Source of the DNA: Plasmodiophora brassicae
Lineage: Eukaryota > Endomyxa: Phytomyxea > Phytomyxea > Plasmodiophorida
Direction of reading: 5' to 3'
DNA length: 64,000 nt
NCBI GenBank assembly: GCA_036867785.1
Contig: CP145422.1
Location: 496,001 to 560,000, forward strand
Position 1 is the stretch's first letter; each line of letters starts with the position of its first letter. The notes under the pieces were generated by a model that saw only the letters and a program-made list of their open reading frames with translations, was not told the origin of the DNA and made no database searches. The position numbers and the translations under genes were made by a program. Shown here piece by piece: positions 63,184 to 64,000 of the stretch.

Positions 63184-64000
63184 ATGCATCGCGGCATGGC
63201 TCGTAGGGGTCGCTCGGGCGGGTACGACTGGCGCAAACACGTCAAGAAGGGTGATGGCGCCGCACGCGAAGGGCCGCCAGATTACAGCCGGTCGCCGTCG
63301 CCGGACGTGTAGGGCTGTGCCTGGAATGCGGCTGTGCAGGTCGCTGATGTCGCCGCAGGGAACGACCGGACAGCGTCCAGTCTTTGGGTGACCTGAGACA
63401 ACTCTGCAATCGGATGGACGGATCGTCGTATGGGCAGTATAAACGGCTGCGGGATTCGAGTTATGCACTGGGAAAGTTCACGCTGACCTTCGACCATATC
63501 CAGCCTGATGGATATGCGCCACCGTCGAGATGCCACATCAGAATCCCGCTGAAGGATACAGGCCTCCCAGAAACGTGGTGGTCGTCGCCTCTTCGACGAA
63601 TAGGTATCGTTATGCTGCATCCGTTCTTCACCGTGCCTTACGCCTTGTGTGCTTGTAGCCCTGAGTGATTACCTGACTAGAAGGTTCCACGAAATGTCGC
63701 ATCGGCGTGACGACAAGCCGTTTATCTCGGTCAGCAAACCGACACAGCAGGTGCTCCAAAGGAATGCGACGCTGTTCAATACCACTTCTGGCGCGAATTT
63801 CTTGGAGCTGCGCCCAACCATTGCTCTTCCGAGTAGGGGACGGACCATTCTTGGGTAGGACGATTATTGTTTGGTCCTCAACAACCGGCCTACTGACCGA
63901 TCCCTGTAGGAACCTGTGCGGCAAGATCCTGACGGAAGACCTAGTTGAATATCTTCGCAAATCGCTGTTGGTCGAGTCGCTGGATGAGAAGGCCGTCCTA
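63184..64000 (+). CDS. ABC-class ATPase (PF09818/DUF2791 type), 5' part
   Basis: Runs off the right edge. Two in-frame ATGs (63184, 63196) start an Arg/Gly-rich N-terminus (MARRGRSGGYDWRKHVKKGD). After a short intron the conserved core begins: RMDGSSYGQYKRLRDSSYAL, FTLTFDHIQPDGYAPPSRCH, then LSDYLTRRFHE, ISVSKPTQQVLQRNATLF, TIALPSRGRTILG and, after another intron, NLCGKILTEDLVEYLRKSL. These are the hallmarks of the predicted ATPases of the ABC class found widely in bacteria and patchily in eukaryotes; biochemical function is unknown. The nucleotide-binding motifs lie beyond the window. Introns of 54-70 bp restore frame at SR|ERPDS, RRI|ALSDY and TILG|NLCGK. Confidence 0.8.

Overview
The window is nuclear DNA from a GC-rich, gene-dense single-celled eukaryote. 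Protein-coding genes on both strands are split by many very short GT-AG introns; nearly all that I could place precisely are 52-68 bp. There is a eukaryotic tRNA-Pro gene with Pol III boxes and a T-run terminator, and there are spliceosomal, MAPKK, NEK, PIP-kinase and epsin genes. Compact 55-bp introns, secreted ankyrin and chitin-binding-like proteins, and GC-rich coding DNA together fit a plasmodiophorid rhizarian (Plasmodiophora/Spongospora type). That placement is inference, not shown by a marker gene.

Layout. 0.5-20 kb is mostly housekeeping: tRNA-Pro, peroxisomal acyl-CoA oxidase, a small secreted rhamnose/galactose-binding lectin, palmitoyl-protein thioesterase with a decayed duplicate, a NEK-like kinase, a phosphatidylinositol-phosphate kinase, two small secreted proteins (one hevein-like), a DGAT2-type acyltransferase, a coiled-coil protein, an MFS carrier and a PPIL4-type cyclophilin-RRM protein. 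20-36 kb holds a mucin-like small membrane protein, intronless SYF1/XAB2, thimet oligopeptidase, a double Zn2Cys6 + PAS regulator, CDP-DAG synthase, a MAPKK, mitochondrial bS16, hypothetical proteins and a sirtuin.

36-64 kb is the accessory half. It starts with a predicted secreted ankyrin-repeat protein ending in a retroelement-type chromodomain, then two related small secreted proteins, a foldback element with perfectly palindromic ends, epsin, an F-box-like protein, a tandem 7TM pair (one frameshifted), and a secreted-protein family with one intact member, one member split by a second copy of the foldback element, one 5'-truncated copy and one relic. A WD40 protein follows. Then comes an array of four diversified membrane proteins (55.1-62.9 kb) plus a decayed fifth, and finally the start of an ABC-class ATPase (PF09818 type) that runs off the right edge.

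Recurring themes are local duplication with decay, inverted partial copies, and lineage-specific secreted or membrane families. Starts were taken at ATG codons. Exon boundaries given to the base were found by matching GT-AG pairs to frame and family alignment; other spans are outer limits.
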